The notes: generated from the sequence alone by a model not told the origin. A DNA stretch of 14,822 nt from Clostridium sp. CAG:510 (GCA_000434615.1 FR880819.1:56394-71215); one strand, 5' to 3'; shown: positions 1 through 7,839, counted from the stretch's first letter. Numbers and translations: made by a program.

Positions 1-1197
1 AAGGGAAAGAGCCGCGTTTCTGACATTGTTTCCTACATAAAAATGATAGGTGCCGGCTTCCAGAACATAGGAGAAACGATGGCCGGTTACACCGGAGTCA
101 TCATAGGAAGCCAGAGATTTTACGGGAATGGTAACAGTAAGGAGCTGTTCCTCTCCGGGAGCTAAGAGCTTTGTTTTTTCAAAACCGCAGAGAACCCTTG
201 CGGCTTTGCCCAGTTTTCCCTGGGGAGCCTCACAGTAAAGCTGTACGGTTTCCTTACCTGCAACGGAACCGGTGTTTCTGACATTTATGTCAAAAGTCAA
301 AACAGTGTCCTTGCTGACGGCAACGCCGTTTCCTTCGGAGGTGCGGACAACAGAGATGTCAAACTCTGTGTAGGAAAGTCCGAATCCGAAGGGAAAGCGT
401 ACCTTTTCGCGGGCAAAGGTTTCAAAATAACGATAGCCTACATAAATGTCCTCAGAGTAAAAATTCTGTGTCTTTCCGCCAAAGTAGGGAGAGGAGGGAT
501 AGTCGGAAAGATGATAGGCAATGGTATCCGGAAGTTTACCGGAGGGAGCTACCTTGCCACAGAGAACATCAGCAGTACCTCTGCCGCCTACCATGCCGCC
601 GGCCCATACATACATACAGGCATCGGGAGGGCAGGTATCTAAGAAACTCATATCAATAATATTGGAAACATTCAAAAGTAAAATCACCTTGGAGAAGGAT
701 TTGCGTACTTTCTTTAACATATCCCATTCCAGTTCGGTGAGGCGGAAAGAACCTTCTCCGTCGAAATTGTCCTGTTCCTCCCCGGCGGTACGTCCGATGA
801 TGACAATCGCAGTGGAGGTTTCTTTTGCAACATCGGCTACCAGTTTATCAGAAAGAGGCATTTCTTTCTGGGACCAGGGTTCTGCAGCCCAGCCTTCGCC
901 CAAATCATAAGGATGTTCCCTTTCCCATTCCTTATAGGTATTTAAAAGCGTTTCGTTAATCTTCACGTTGTTTTCTGCAAGACCGTCAACAATGCTGATG
1001 ACCCTGGAAACATTCACCATACCGCCTGAACCGGTACCACTTTTATAATAGTGAAGCTGAATGCGGCCGAACACAGCAACTTCTTCATCCTTTGCAAGGG
1101 GAAGGGCATGGTTTTCATTGGTGAGCATGACGATACCTTCGGAAACGGTCCGGGAAGCGGTATCAAGATAAGTGTTCCAATCAAGTGTTTTTTTCAT
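1..1197 (-). CDS. GH3 family beta-glucosidase, inverted domain order, C-terminus beyond window
   Basis: Reading the minus strand from the ATG at 1197-1195 gives 399 uninterrupted residues that run off the left edge. The protein starts directly with the (alpha/beta)6 sandwich domain of glycoside hydrolase family 3: residues 1-30 match the usual 'EGIVMLTNENHALPL' type of entry, a GRTAGEEQDNFDGEGSFR segment lies at about 136-152, and the GH3 hallmark PFGFGLSYTEF is at 269-279. A fibronectin-III-like domain follows (about 285-398). In common GH3 enzymes the TIM barrel comes first, so this is the permuted type known from Ruminococcus and Butyrivibrio beta-glucosidases, with the TIM barrel and its catalytic Asp expected beyond the window. 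No signal peptide is seen, so a cytoplasmic enzyme acting on imported oligosaccharides or glucosides is likely. The ribosome binding site AAAGAAAGGA (1206-1215) supports the start. It is divergent from the AraC gene, which probably regulates it. Substrate cannot be read. Confidence 0.88.
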   Translation of the reverse strand, partial: MKKTLDWNTYLDTASRTVSEGIVMLTNENHALPLAKDEEVAVFGRIQLHYYKSGTGSGGMVNVSRVISIVDGLAENNVKINETLLNTYKEWEREHPYDLGEGWAAEPWSQKEMPLSDKLVADVAKETSTAIVIIGRTAGEEQDNFDGEGSFRLTELEWDMLKKVRKSFSKVILLLNVSNIIDMSFLDTCPPDACMYVWAGGMVGGRGTADVLCGKVAPSGKLPDTIAYHLSDYPSSPYFGGKTQNFYSEDIYVGYRYFETFAREKVRFPFGFGLSYTEFDISVVRTSEGNGVAVSKDTVLTFDINVRNTGSVAGKETVQLYCEAPQGKLGKAARVLCGFEKTKLLAPGEEQLLTVTIPVKSLASYDDSGVTGHRFSYVLEAGTYHFYVGNNVRNAALSL

Positions 1198-1294
1198 GGC
1201 AGTTGTCCTTTCTTTGTTTGATAAAAATGTATGTTTTTCGTTCTTTTTTTCGTTATCTTATGACCTCATTGTATGAATTTGTAAAAAGAAAATA

Positions 1295-1322
1295 TATCAT
1301 ATATATTACTTTTTTATCATAT
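1295..1322. promoter_or_regulatory. Two direct TATCATAT repeats in the gh3/araC divergent intergenic region
   Basis: TATCATAT occurs at 1295-1302 and again at 1315-1322, exactly 20 bp apart start to start, about two helical turns on the same DNA face. AraC-family proteins usually bind tandem direct repeats with this spacing, and the divergent araC-family gene begins 37 bp downstream. The region is very AT-rich, so chance repetition is a real alternative. Confidence 0.3.
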
Positions 1323-1334
1323 TTGTGCTACAAT
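1304..1334 (+). promoter_or_regulatory. Putative sigma-A promoter of the AraC-family gene (extended -10)
   Basis: An extended -10 box, TGcTACAAT, lies at 1326-1334. A weak -35 (TTACTT, 1304-1309) is 19 bp upstream. The extended -10 would compensate for the poor -35. The start codon at 1360 follows a good ribosome binding site, AAAGAAAGGA (1342-1351). Confidence 0.5.
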
Positions 1335-1359
1335 AAAAGCAAAAGAAAGGACCTTTTTT

Positions 1360-2112
1360 ATGCTGAGTGAGAAAAGAAAAGTAGCCATCCTGGAACAGTA
1401 TGTGGAACGAGAAGCCACCTCCACCGATTACAGCGGGGAAATGAGCTTTTATTCCTATGTAAAGCAGGGGCAGACAGCGGAAGTGAGGCAAAGACTGGAC
1501 GAGGATTCCTTTGCCATGAACACCAAAAAGAAATTGTCGGCGGACCCCATACAGAGCATCCGCTACCACTTTGTGGTAACGGCAGGCCTGCTTGCCCGTT
1601 TCTGCATTGAAGGCGGTATGGAGAGCAATCAGGCATACGAAATGTCCGACTATTATATCCTGAAGGCGGACAGGCTGAACAGCTTAAAGGAGCTGTGCGC
1701 CCTCCACAAAGTGATGTGCTTAGACTATGCGGAACAGATGGAAACCATCCGCAAGAAAAAAATTTTTTCCAAGCCGGTGGTTAAAAGCATCGATTACATT
1801 TATTCGCATCTCCACTGCCGGATAACGGTGGCGGAAGTGGCAGCATACGTGGGACTCAACGAAAATTATTTTTCCAGACTGTTCTCCTGCGAGGTAGGCA
1901 TTTCGGTCAGCCGTTACATTTTGCAGAGAAAGCTGGAAGTGGCGCAGAACATGCTGAAATATTCCGATTACAGCTGCTCCCAGATTTCCGAACTCCTCTG
2001 CTTTGCCTCCCAGAGCCATTTCATTGAAAAATTCCGCAAGGAATACGGCATGACGCCCCTGCACTACCGTAACCGGTACCACAGCGATATGGGGCTGAAG
2101 GAGGAGACGTAA
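1360..2112 (+). CDS. AraC-family transcriptional regulator
   Basis: A 250-aa cytoplasmic DNA-binding protein. The C-terminal part (about residues 141-245) is a typical AraC/XylS double helix-turn-helix: it begins KSIDYIYSHLHCRITVAEVA, continues through the first HTH (VGLNENYFSRLF), and ends with the second HTH and the family signature (ISELLCFASQSHFIEKFRKEYGMTPLHYR). The N-terminal 140 residues show no recognisable cupin or periplasmic-binding fold. This helical arrangement is common in clostridial AraC proteins placed beside glycosidase genes. It is divergent from the GH3 gene with 162 bp between them, so it is likely a local sugar-responsive activator of that gene. The start is fixed by the ribosome binding site AAAGAAAGGA 8 bp upstream. 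The inducer is unknown. Confidence 0.9.
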   Translation: MLSEKRKVAILEQYVEREATSTDYSGEMSFYSYVKQGQTAEVRQRLDEDSFAMNTKKKLSADPIQSIRYHFVVTAGLLARFCIEGGMESNQAYEMSDYYILKADRLNSLKELCALHKVMCLDYAEQMETIRKKKIFSKPVVKSIDYIYSHLHCRITVAEVAAYVGLNENYFSRLFSCEVGISVSRYILQRKLEVAQNMLKYSDYSCSQISELLCFASQSHFIEKFRKEYGMTPLHYRNRYHSDMGLKEET

Positions 2113-2301
2113 AAACGTTTTCGTACTATCTGACAATATGGCGGTATACTGTAACGTGCGCGTTATAAGAATAGCTCTGATGATATGCTTATGGAAGGAC
2201 ATTTTTATCCACACTTTCAAGACTTATAGGGAAGGGAGGCATCCGTTTTTTTAGATTAGATTTGTAATCCTAAAATTGTGGATAAGAAGATATAAAAAGC
2301 T

Positions 2302-2340
2302 TTGATATTAGCTTGCTTTTTGGTATGATAGTATCATACT
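2302..2340 (+). promoter_or_regulatory. Promoter of the helicase gene with an overlapping 17-bp palindromic operator candidate
   Basis: TTGATA (2302-2307), a 16-bp spacer and an extended -10 TGgTATGAT (2321-2329) form a plausible sigma-A promoter. The sequence GTATGATAGTATCATAC (2323-2339) is a perfect odd palindrome with 8-bp arms centred on G2331. It covers the -10 box and the expected transcription start. A protein bound here would block RNA polymerase, so this is a good operator candidate. The cognate regulator is not evident. Confidence 0.55.
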
Positions 2341-2366
2341 GGCAACTATATGCAGGAGGAACTGCT

Positions 2367-5300
2367 ATGGACACAATATGTCGTGATATTTTTAGGGCAA
2401 TCCATGAAAATAAATGGATAAGTATAGAATATAAAAATAAGAAGGATGAAATTACTAAATATTGGATAGGAATAATGGAAATAAATCCAATAAAAGGGAA
2501 ATTGCGAGGAGAAGGATTACATTTAGGGAAAAACACAACTACGCAATTGGAGATTTATATAGAATCGATTTTATCCTCTCGTATTATTGAAGGTTCTTAC
2601 TTTGAGGTGCCGGAGTTACTTAAATCGGATATTCAATTAAATCCGCTTAAATATCGCTCTTTGTTTCATAGTGTTTCTAATTTAAAATTACTCAGTTATT
2701 ATATAGATTGCAATAAACTGGATTCGGTTCCCTATAAAACAGAATATAGCCTGTTACAATATTTTGATGGAGATTGTATCAATAGGGGAGAGTATTACCT
2801 GTCAGATACGCAATTCAGAGACATTATAGATAGTTTTCAATATAATGCAACAAGTGTTTGGACTAAGAAAAGAATCAAACAATTAGCATTAAATATTTTA
2901 AGTGTACCGGTAAAACAAGGCTTATATGTACTCGCATATAGAGAGATGTTTCTGGATGTAAAACGCAGATGCTTAAAACCGGCAGAAGATGTCACAGTAT
3001 GTACAGAATTTACAATAGACGGAACACAGCAAAGCATTCGGAAATTCTTAGATGCGGATGATTACGAGTTATTAAATGACTTTAAGAAAAATGCTGAATT
3101 AATAAAAGATAGAATTACACAAGGCAATAATCAGATTAAAGGCGTGGATGATATGCCTTACCTGATAGCTATTGGAAGAGATGTTATTTTAGATTTGCAT
3201 GAAGAATATAAGGCTATTGATGATATGTTTCAGAAGGATGAAGTGACAGCACCTATACAGGCTTTTTTCGGAAATCTGGTTCAGGAACCGGCGAGCAGAA
3301 AGGTGTTTCCGATAGCCCTTTTGAATAAACAGATTAATCTTGACCAATTATTGGCAATTCATAATGCCATGAAATATCCATTGGCATATATACAGGGACC
3401 GCCCGGAACGGGAAAAACCAATACCATTGTAAACACTCTTGTGACAGCTTTTTTTAATGAACAGACCGTTCTGTTTACGTCTTATAATAACCATCCTATT
3501 GATGGAGTATGTGAGAAACTTCAACTCATCAGTAATGGTAATAAGGGATATATTCCTTTTCCCATTATACGACTTGGCAGTGATGAGAAAGTTGCAATGG
3601 CTATAGAGTATATTAAAAACCTTTATGAGGTAACGAAGGAAATTAATATTTATGAGGGGACACTCGAAAAAAGAAAATCAGACAGAATTGCAAGGACAAG
3701 ACAATTAACAAGTCTTCTGCAGGATTATGAAGAAAGATTAAAGCTTATGGAAACGCAGGAGGCTATTCAAAGTCTGATGGATTCCAACAAACATCTTACT
3801 TTTCAGACACAACTGCAGGGAGTACAATTAAGACAGGTAGAGGAAAAAATTAAGCAGACGGGAAATATTACAGAGGAAGATGCATTAAAATTAGTATTAG
3901 AAGATGAAGAGGCTTTTAAGAACTATTTGTACTATACATCAGCTAAATGTATTAAACATTTACAAGAACCCAAAAACGCCGATTTGCTGAAGATTGTATA
4001 TACGGAGGATGTAACTGAAAAGGTAAAAGCTTTTAATGATTATATAAAGAAGGATGAAAACCTCAAAAAGTTCCAGAAAATCTTTCCGATTATAGCAACT
4101 ACTTCAATTTCAGCACACAAAATCGGAACGCCAGGTGTTCACTTTGATATGGTTATCATGGATGAAGCCAGTCAGGGGAATATTGCTACATCGCTTGTTC
4201 CAATTATCCGTGGAGCGAGTCTTATGCTGGTAGGAGATCCGCAGCAATTAAATCCGGTTATTTTGCTGAGTCAGATTGATAATAGGAAACTTCGCAAAAC
4301 GTATAAGATAACAGATGAATATGACTATATTAATAACTCTATTTATAAAGTTTTTTTAGCCTGTGATTCCGTCAGCAGGGAGATTCTTCTCAGTCACCAT
4401 TACAGATGCAATGACCGGATTATACAATTCAATAATAAAAAATACTACAATGGTAAGCTAAAAATCTGTAATCATAGTAAGGAACTGCATCCGTTGGTGT
4501 TTATAGATGTGCCGGAAAACAAAACATATTGTAAAAATACGGCGCCAATGGAAGTGAATCAAATCATTAAATATGCATCCATGAATAAAGATAAGAGCAT
4601 TGGTGTGATTACTCCTTTTGCCAATCAAAAGGAGCTTATTAATCAGGAATTAAAAGACAATGAACTAAGCAATGTCTCTTGTGGAACGGTGCATGCTTTT
4701 CAGGGGGATGAAAAAGATGTTGTTCTTTTTTCGTTAGCCCTGACCGAAAAAACGGGGAAGGGAACATACGAATGGCTAAAAAACAATAAAGAACTTATTA
4801 ATGTTGCTGTATCAAGAGCAAAAGATAAGTTGATTGTTTTGTCAAGTGCCAAAGAGTTAGAGCGTTTGCATGCTAATTCCGAGGATGATGATCTCTATGA
4901 GCTTGTACAATATGTAAAAAATAATGGAGAAACCAGGGTTACACCTAAAGTGGGAGCATCAAGAGCACTGGGAATAAAGCCTTACAGCACGGAAACGGAA
5001 CAGGCTTTTCTGGAAAATCTAAACCATGCCTTAGATAATGTGCTTAACACAAATCATAAGTGCATTGTGCAAAAGGAAGTGAGTATTGCACATGTATTTC
5101 AGGATGCGTATGCCTATAATGACTTATTTTACACAGGAAGGTTTGATTTTGTGGTCTATGAAAGACAACCGAGAACAAAAGTGGATATTCCCATTTTGGC
5201 AATTGAGTTAGATGGCAGAGAACATATGGAAAAAGCAGTGGTTATGGAAAGGGATAAGAAAAAGAATGAGATTTGTGAAGAACATGGTTTTGAACTCATA

Positions 5301-5387
5301 AGAATCGAAAATACATATGCAAGACGTTACCAGTTTATGAAAGAGATACTTATGAAATATTTTGCGAGTGTAAGAGAGTATCGGTAA
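2367..5387 (+). CDS. SF1 (UPF1/DNA2-like) helicase with C-terminal DUF2726-like PD-(D/E)XK nuclease domain
   Basis: A 1006-aa protein. I chose ATG 2367 because it follows AGGAGGA (2354-2360) and lies downstream of the promoter; the frame is open from a TTG at 2313, which overlaps the promoter. Residues about 5-75 resemble a WYL-like fold (ISIEYKN... YWIGIMEINP... EGLHLG...), an inference from pattern only. SF1 helicase motifs are all present: Walker A GPPGTGKT (344-351), Walker B/motif II DEASQ (599-603), motif III GDPQQL (623-628), HHYR (677-680), motif V GTVHAFQGDE (773-782) and motif VI NVAVSRAK (812-819). A coiled insertion of about 150 residues lies between motifs Ia and II. The C-terminal domain (about 895-1006) has the nuclease pattern GRFDFVV (D927), AIELDG (E947, D949) and RDKKK (962-966), as in DUF2726 proteins. 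No membrane segment is seen. It is AT-rich relative to its flanks and followed by a SIR2 gene, which suggests nucleic-acid sensing or processing in phage defence. Confidence 0.85.
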   Translation: MDTICRDIFRAIHENKWISIEYKNKKDEITKYWIGIMEINPIKGKLRGEGLHLGKNTTTQLEIYIESILSSRIIEGSYFEVPELLKSDIQLNPLKYRSLFHSVSNLKLLSYYIDCNKLDSVPYKTEYSLLQYFDGDCINRGEYYLSDTQFRDIIDSFQYNATSVWTKKRIKQLALNILSVPVKQGLYVLAYREMFLDVKRRCLKPAEDVTVCTEFTIDGTQQSIRKFLDADDYELLNDFKKNAELIKDRITQGNNQIKGVDDMPYLIAIGRDVILDLHEEYKAIDDMFQKDEVTAPIQAFFGNLVQEPASRKVFPIALLNKQINLDQLLAIHNAMKYPLAYIQGPPGTGKTNTIVNTLVTAFFNEQTVLFTSYNNHPIDGVCEKLQLISNGNKGYIPFPIIRLGSDEKVAMAIEYIKNLYEVTKEINIYEGTLEKRKSDRIARTRQLTSLLQDYEERLKLMETQEAIQSLMDSNKHLTFQTQLQGVQLRQVEEKIKQTGNITEEDALKLVLEDEEAFKNYLYYTSAKCIKHLQEPKNADLLKIVYTEDVTEKVKAFNDYIKKDENLKKFQKIFPIIATTSISAHKIGTPGVHFDMVIMDEASQGNIATSLVPIIRGASLMLVGDPQQLNPVILLSQIDNRKLRKTYKITDEYDYINNSIYKVFLACDSVSREILLSHHYRCNDRIIQFNNKKYYNGKLKICNHSKELHPLVFIDVPENKTYCKNTAPMEVNQIIKYASMNKDKSIGVITPFANQKELINQELKDNELSNVSCGTVHAFQGDEKDVVLFSLALTEKTGKGTYEWLKNNKELINVAVSRAKDKLIVLSSAKELERLHANSEDDDLYELVQYVKNNGETRVTPKVGASRALGIKPYSTETEQAFLENLNHALDNVLNTNHKCIVQKEVSIAHVFQDAYAYNDLFYTGRFDFVVYERQPRTKVDIPILAIELDGREHMEKAVVMERDKKKNEICEEHGFELIRIENTYARRYQFMKEILMKYFASVREYR

Positions 5388-5627
5388 AAGCTGACATCGG
5401 CCAACGATTTATCCATATAGATATGTATAAGTGGGCAGGGGAGGGGACATTGGTTCAGCATTGACGGAAGTGAAACGGAGAGACTGAGTATGGTAGGTAA
5501 GATACTAAACTTAATTTCAATATAATTATAAATGGGAAAATAAAAAAAGAGATGTACTGCTTTGGTTACAAAATGATTGTAAGATTTATAAAACATTTGT
5601 ATTAAATAATTAAGTGGGAGGAAAAAA
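5388..5627 (+). other. Intergenic gap between the helicase and SIR2 genes
   Basis: A 240-bp gap with no convincing gene. The first part is less AT-rich than its surroundings and contains a G-rich tract (GGG, GGGG and GGGG between 5433 and 5446) that lacks a clear fourth G3 run. The second part is AT-rich and carries the probable SIR2 promoter. I see no clear terminator for the helicase, so read-through into the SIR2 gene is possible. Confidence 0.5.
5577..5605 (+). promoter_or_regulatory. Putative sigma-A promoter of the SIR2 gene
   Basis: TTGTAA (5577-5582), a 17-bp spacer and TATTAA (5600-5605). The start codon at 5628 follows the ribosome binding site GGGAGG (5616-5621). The SIR2 gene could thus be expressed apart from the helicase. 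Confidence 0.5.
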
Positions 5628-7244
5628 ATGAATGAATATGTTAAGAATGAATTAGAGCAACGAATTGCTTCGTTTCAACAGTTGCCGTATTTATTTGTTG
5701 GAACTGGTTTTTCTATGCGTTATTCTCATGCACCAAGCTGGAATGAACTGCTGTTTAATACGTGGAGAGTGATTAATCCTGAGAAGAAGGAAAGAAGTTA
5801 TGAAAAACTTAAGCAAAGAATTGAGAGAAAAATTGCAATTGAGCATCCGGGTATGACAGAGGAGGAACAAAAATATTATGTTAATCCTGTTTTGGCAACA
5901 GCTATAGAGCAGGAGTTTAATGAACGTTACTATTCTGAAGAGGGATTTGATATGATTGTTTTCAACGAAGAAGAAAACAACCACATTATCAACAATCGGT
6001 ACAATCCATTTAAGTTTCTGGTTGCAAGACAAATGAGCCATATGCAGTTAGATAATGGTTTGACGGAATATAAAGAAGTGCAAAGTCTAATTAGAAATCA
6101 AAATAAATTTGCAGGAATAATAACAACCAATTATGATGGAGTTTTAGAAAATGTTTTTAAGGACTTTTCGGTTCTAATCGGACAGGATAGTTTATTATTA
6201 GCCAATTCATTGAATATTTTTGAAATATATAAAATACATGGATGTTGTAGTAAACCAGATAGCATTGTTTTGACCGAAAAAGATTATGAGGATTTCGACA
6301 AGAAATTGAAATATTTATCTGCAAAGCTATTAACAATTTTTGTTGAGCATCCCATTATTTTTATTGGATATGGTTTAGGAGATGTTAATATTCGCAATAT
6401 CTTTTGCGAAATTGCTGAATGCTTAACAGCAGAACAGCTTGAAAAGATTAAGAATAATTTTATTTTTATTTCTCCAACGTTTGGAAAGGAGGAAGCATAT
6501 AATAAAAACACTCTTACGTGGGGTAGACATTCTATCATGATTAATGAATTTATATTAGACAATTATGAGATTGTCTATCAAGCTTTATCAAAAATTAGAA
6601 GTTCAATGCCAATTAAGCTTGCAAGAAAACTCCAGGATATGGTATGCCGATTTGTCTATTCTACAGAGGCACAAAATAATATTTTATTTGGGGACATTAA
6701 TAGTCCTGATATAGATGATGAAAAAGCAGCAGTGTATTTTGGAAGAGCGGATACAGTAAGACAGATAGGTTTTAGCTATTTCGATATTGATGAAATTTTA
6801 GAGGATATTCTTTTTGATAATAAGCCATATCTTATCAATTCACAGCTAATTGATAAAACATTTAAAAATATACGAAGCAGATCGGGAAGTACACTTCTGC
6901 CTATATATAAATATATCAGAGCATTGAATTATCCTTTGAACAACATACCTTCAAACTACAATATTATCAATGGTTATGATGACCCTGATATAAGACCTAC
7001 ATCATCTGATGTGCGAAGTTACATTAAAACAGGTACAAAATTTAACAATATAAGAGATATCGAGATGACATATCCTAACCATATTCCTAAGCAAGTGGCA
7101 AATATTAAAAAGTTTGCAAAGGATATTTTAACTGAGGAATTAGGGGAGTATTTGAGAAAATACTATAATACTGAATTATATGAAAGATATAAATCTTTAT
7201 TTAGAAAATTAATAGCATTGTATGACTATAAAAAATATTCATAA
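5628..7244 (+). CDS. SIR2-domain protein, probable NAD-degrading defence effector
   Basis: A 538-aa soluble protein. The N-terminal half is a SIR2-like NAD-binding domain with its key motifs intact: VGTGFS (24-29, the G-x-G-x-S loop), TTNYD (166-170), the catalytic-type HG pair (H204, G205) and GYGLGD (247-252). This SIR2_2-like class occurs in ThsA, DSR and SIR2-Argonaute effectors, which cleave NAD+ after phage detection; the classical zinc-binding deacetylase cysteines are not apparent. Residues about 330-538 form a C-terminal region I do not recognise, without membrane segments. It could be a sensor, oligomerisation or partner-binding domain. The gene is AT-rich, follows the helicase in the same direction and has its own likely promoter. 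The start at ATG 5628 is supported by GGGAGG 6 bp upstream. I infer NADase activity and a role as toxic effector from the family; the trigger is unknown. Confidence 0.85.
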   Translation: MNEYVKNELEQRIASFQQLPYLFVGTGFSMRYSHAPSWNELLFNTWRVINPEKKERSYEKLKQRIERKIAIEHPGMTEEEQKYYVNPVLATAIEQEFNERYYSEEGFDMIVFNEEENNHIINNRYNPFKFLVARQMSHMQLDNGLTEYKEVQSLIRNQNKFAGIITTNYDGVLENVFKDFSVLIGQDSLLLANSLNIFEIYKIHGCCSKPDSIVLTEKDYEDFDKKLKYLSAKLLTIFVEHPIIFIGYGLGDVNIRNIFCEIAECLTAEQLEKIKNNFIFISPTFGKEEAYNKNTLTWGRHSIMINEFILDNYEIVYQALSKIRSSMPIKLARKLQDMVCRFVYSTEAQNNILFGDINSPDIDDEKAAVYFGRADTVRQIGFSYFDIDEILEDILFDNKPYLINSQLIDKTFKNIRSRSGSTLLPIYKYIRALNYPLNNIPSNYNIINGYDDPDIRPTSSDVRSYIKTGTKFNNIRDIEMTYPNHIPKQVANIKKFAKDILTEELGEYLRKYYNTELYERYKSLFRKLIALYDYKKYS

Positions 7245-7476
7245 AAAGAAGGTACAATCCCCACTGTTCAGATTCCTAAAAAGAAACCATCCAAGAGGTT
7301 CATATACCTTGTACTTTTATTGTATGAAAAATACAAGTTTATTATACCAATTGTTTGGTAAAATGCAATAGGTAATAATGCTGAAATTTTACGAAAGTAA
7401 AAAAGGAAATTCTAAAAAACTAAATAAAGCAATATTATACTATATATAATAGGCGAAAGTGGTCATCAATAAAACC
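7245..7476. other. AT-rich intergenic region after the SIR2 gene
   Basis: With the next two hundred bases this forms about 600 bp without an intact gene. This part holds the putative SIR2 terminator and a small hairpin, TACCAA-TTGT-TTGGTA, near 7345-7362. The rest (to about 7476) is AT-rich with no coding signal I can support. The remainder of the gap holds the spoIIID remnant and a terminator, listed separately. Confidence 0.5.
7308..7345 (+). terminator. Possible rho-independent terminator of the SIR2 gene
   Basis: CTTGTAcTTTT (7308-7318) can pair with AAAAaTACAAG (7327-7337), giving a stem of 10 pairs with one mismatch and an 8-base loop. It is followed by the T-rich TTTATTAT. It is AT-rich and therefore weak, but it lies about 60 bp after the SIR2 stop codon. 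Confidence 0.4.
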
Positions 7477-7666
7477 CTATCATAACTCCTCAGATACTTT
7501 CAGACACTGTAAAAAGTACTCTGAGGGAGTATCCTTGAAAGCTTATATCGAAGAATGTTCGATTGGCATAAAAATGTACATTATCAAAAATAATGCTACT
7601 GTTCTTCAGCCCGTCAGGGCATTCGAGGTAAGTGAGCGAACAGTATGTGAGGACATAATAATATGA
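7477..7666 (+). pseudogene. Degenerate 5' fragment of spoIIID with its decayed promoter
   Basis: From the TTG at 7535 a 43-codon frame reads LKAYIEECSIGIKMYII... then KNNATVLQPVRAFEVSERTV and stops at TGA 7664-7666. It aligns without gaps to the first part of the intact SpoIIID encoded at 9874 (LKDYIEERAMGIATYII... ENNATVRQTAKAFGVSKSTV). The stop falls just after the helix-turn-helix, so the C-terminal half is missing. Similarity extends upstream through the ribosome binding site (GAGGGAG versus GAGGGGA) and the promoter region, where the intact -10 box CATACAAT corresponds to CAGACACT. Many coding changes hit conserved residues, for example K to E in the recognition helix. It is most likely a dead remnant, although a 43-aa HTH peptide cannot be excluded. 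Confidence 0.8.
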
Positions 7667-7715
7667 TAGGATAAAAGCAAAATTATACGGAAAATGGAGT
7701 AGAACTGAAATAAAG

Positions 7716-7750
7716 GTACTCTCGGGTAGATCAATCTGGGAGTGCTTTTT
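7716..7750 (+). terminator. Rho-independent terminator
   Basis: GTACTCTCGGGT (7716-7727) pairs with ATCTGGGAGTGC (7734-7745) over 12 positions, including four G-U pairs, around the 6-base loop AGATCA. TTTTT (7746-7750) follows. It ends transcription coming from the SIR2/spoIIID-remnant side and isolates the next gene. Confidence 0.75.
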
Positions 7751-7777
7751 GCATAATGAATAAAAATAATTTATATC
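7749..7777 (+). promoter_or_regulatory. Weak candidate promoter for the WYL regulator gene
   Basis: TTGCAT (7749-7754), a 17-bp spacer and TATATC (7772-7777), directly after a terminator. Both boxes are only partial matches. A promoter is needed here because the upstream terminator should stop read-through, but this exact site is uncertain. Confidence 0.3.
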
Positions 7778-7839
7778 GAAGAAGAGAAAATACAAGTTGT
7801 TAAGCGACATATTACTGCATAATGTGGAGAGGAAGACAA

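Noticed and set aside
468..910. Plus-strand open frames in the first kilobase
   Set aside because: They lie antisense to the GH3 gene, whose minus-strand translation shows clear family motifs; the plus-strand products are low-complexity shadows.
2233..2290. Hairpin TTTTAGATTA / TAATCCTAAAA considered as an AraC gene terminator
   Set aside because: One bulge and no T run on the 3' side in either direction; the 2113-2301 stretch shows no gene or clear signal.
7772..7783. Third spoIIID fragment (TTATATCGAAGA match)
   Set aside because: The 12-base match does not extend in either direction and is probably chance.
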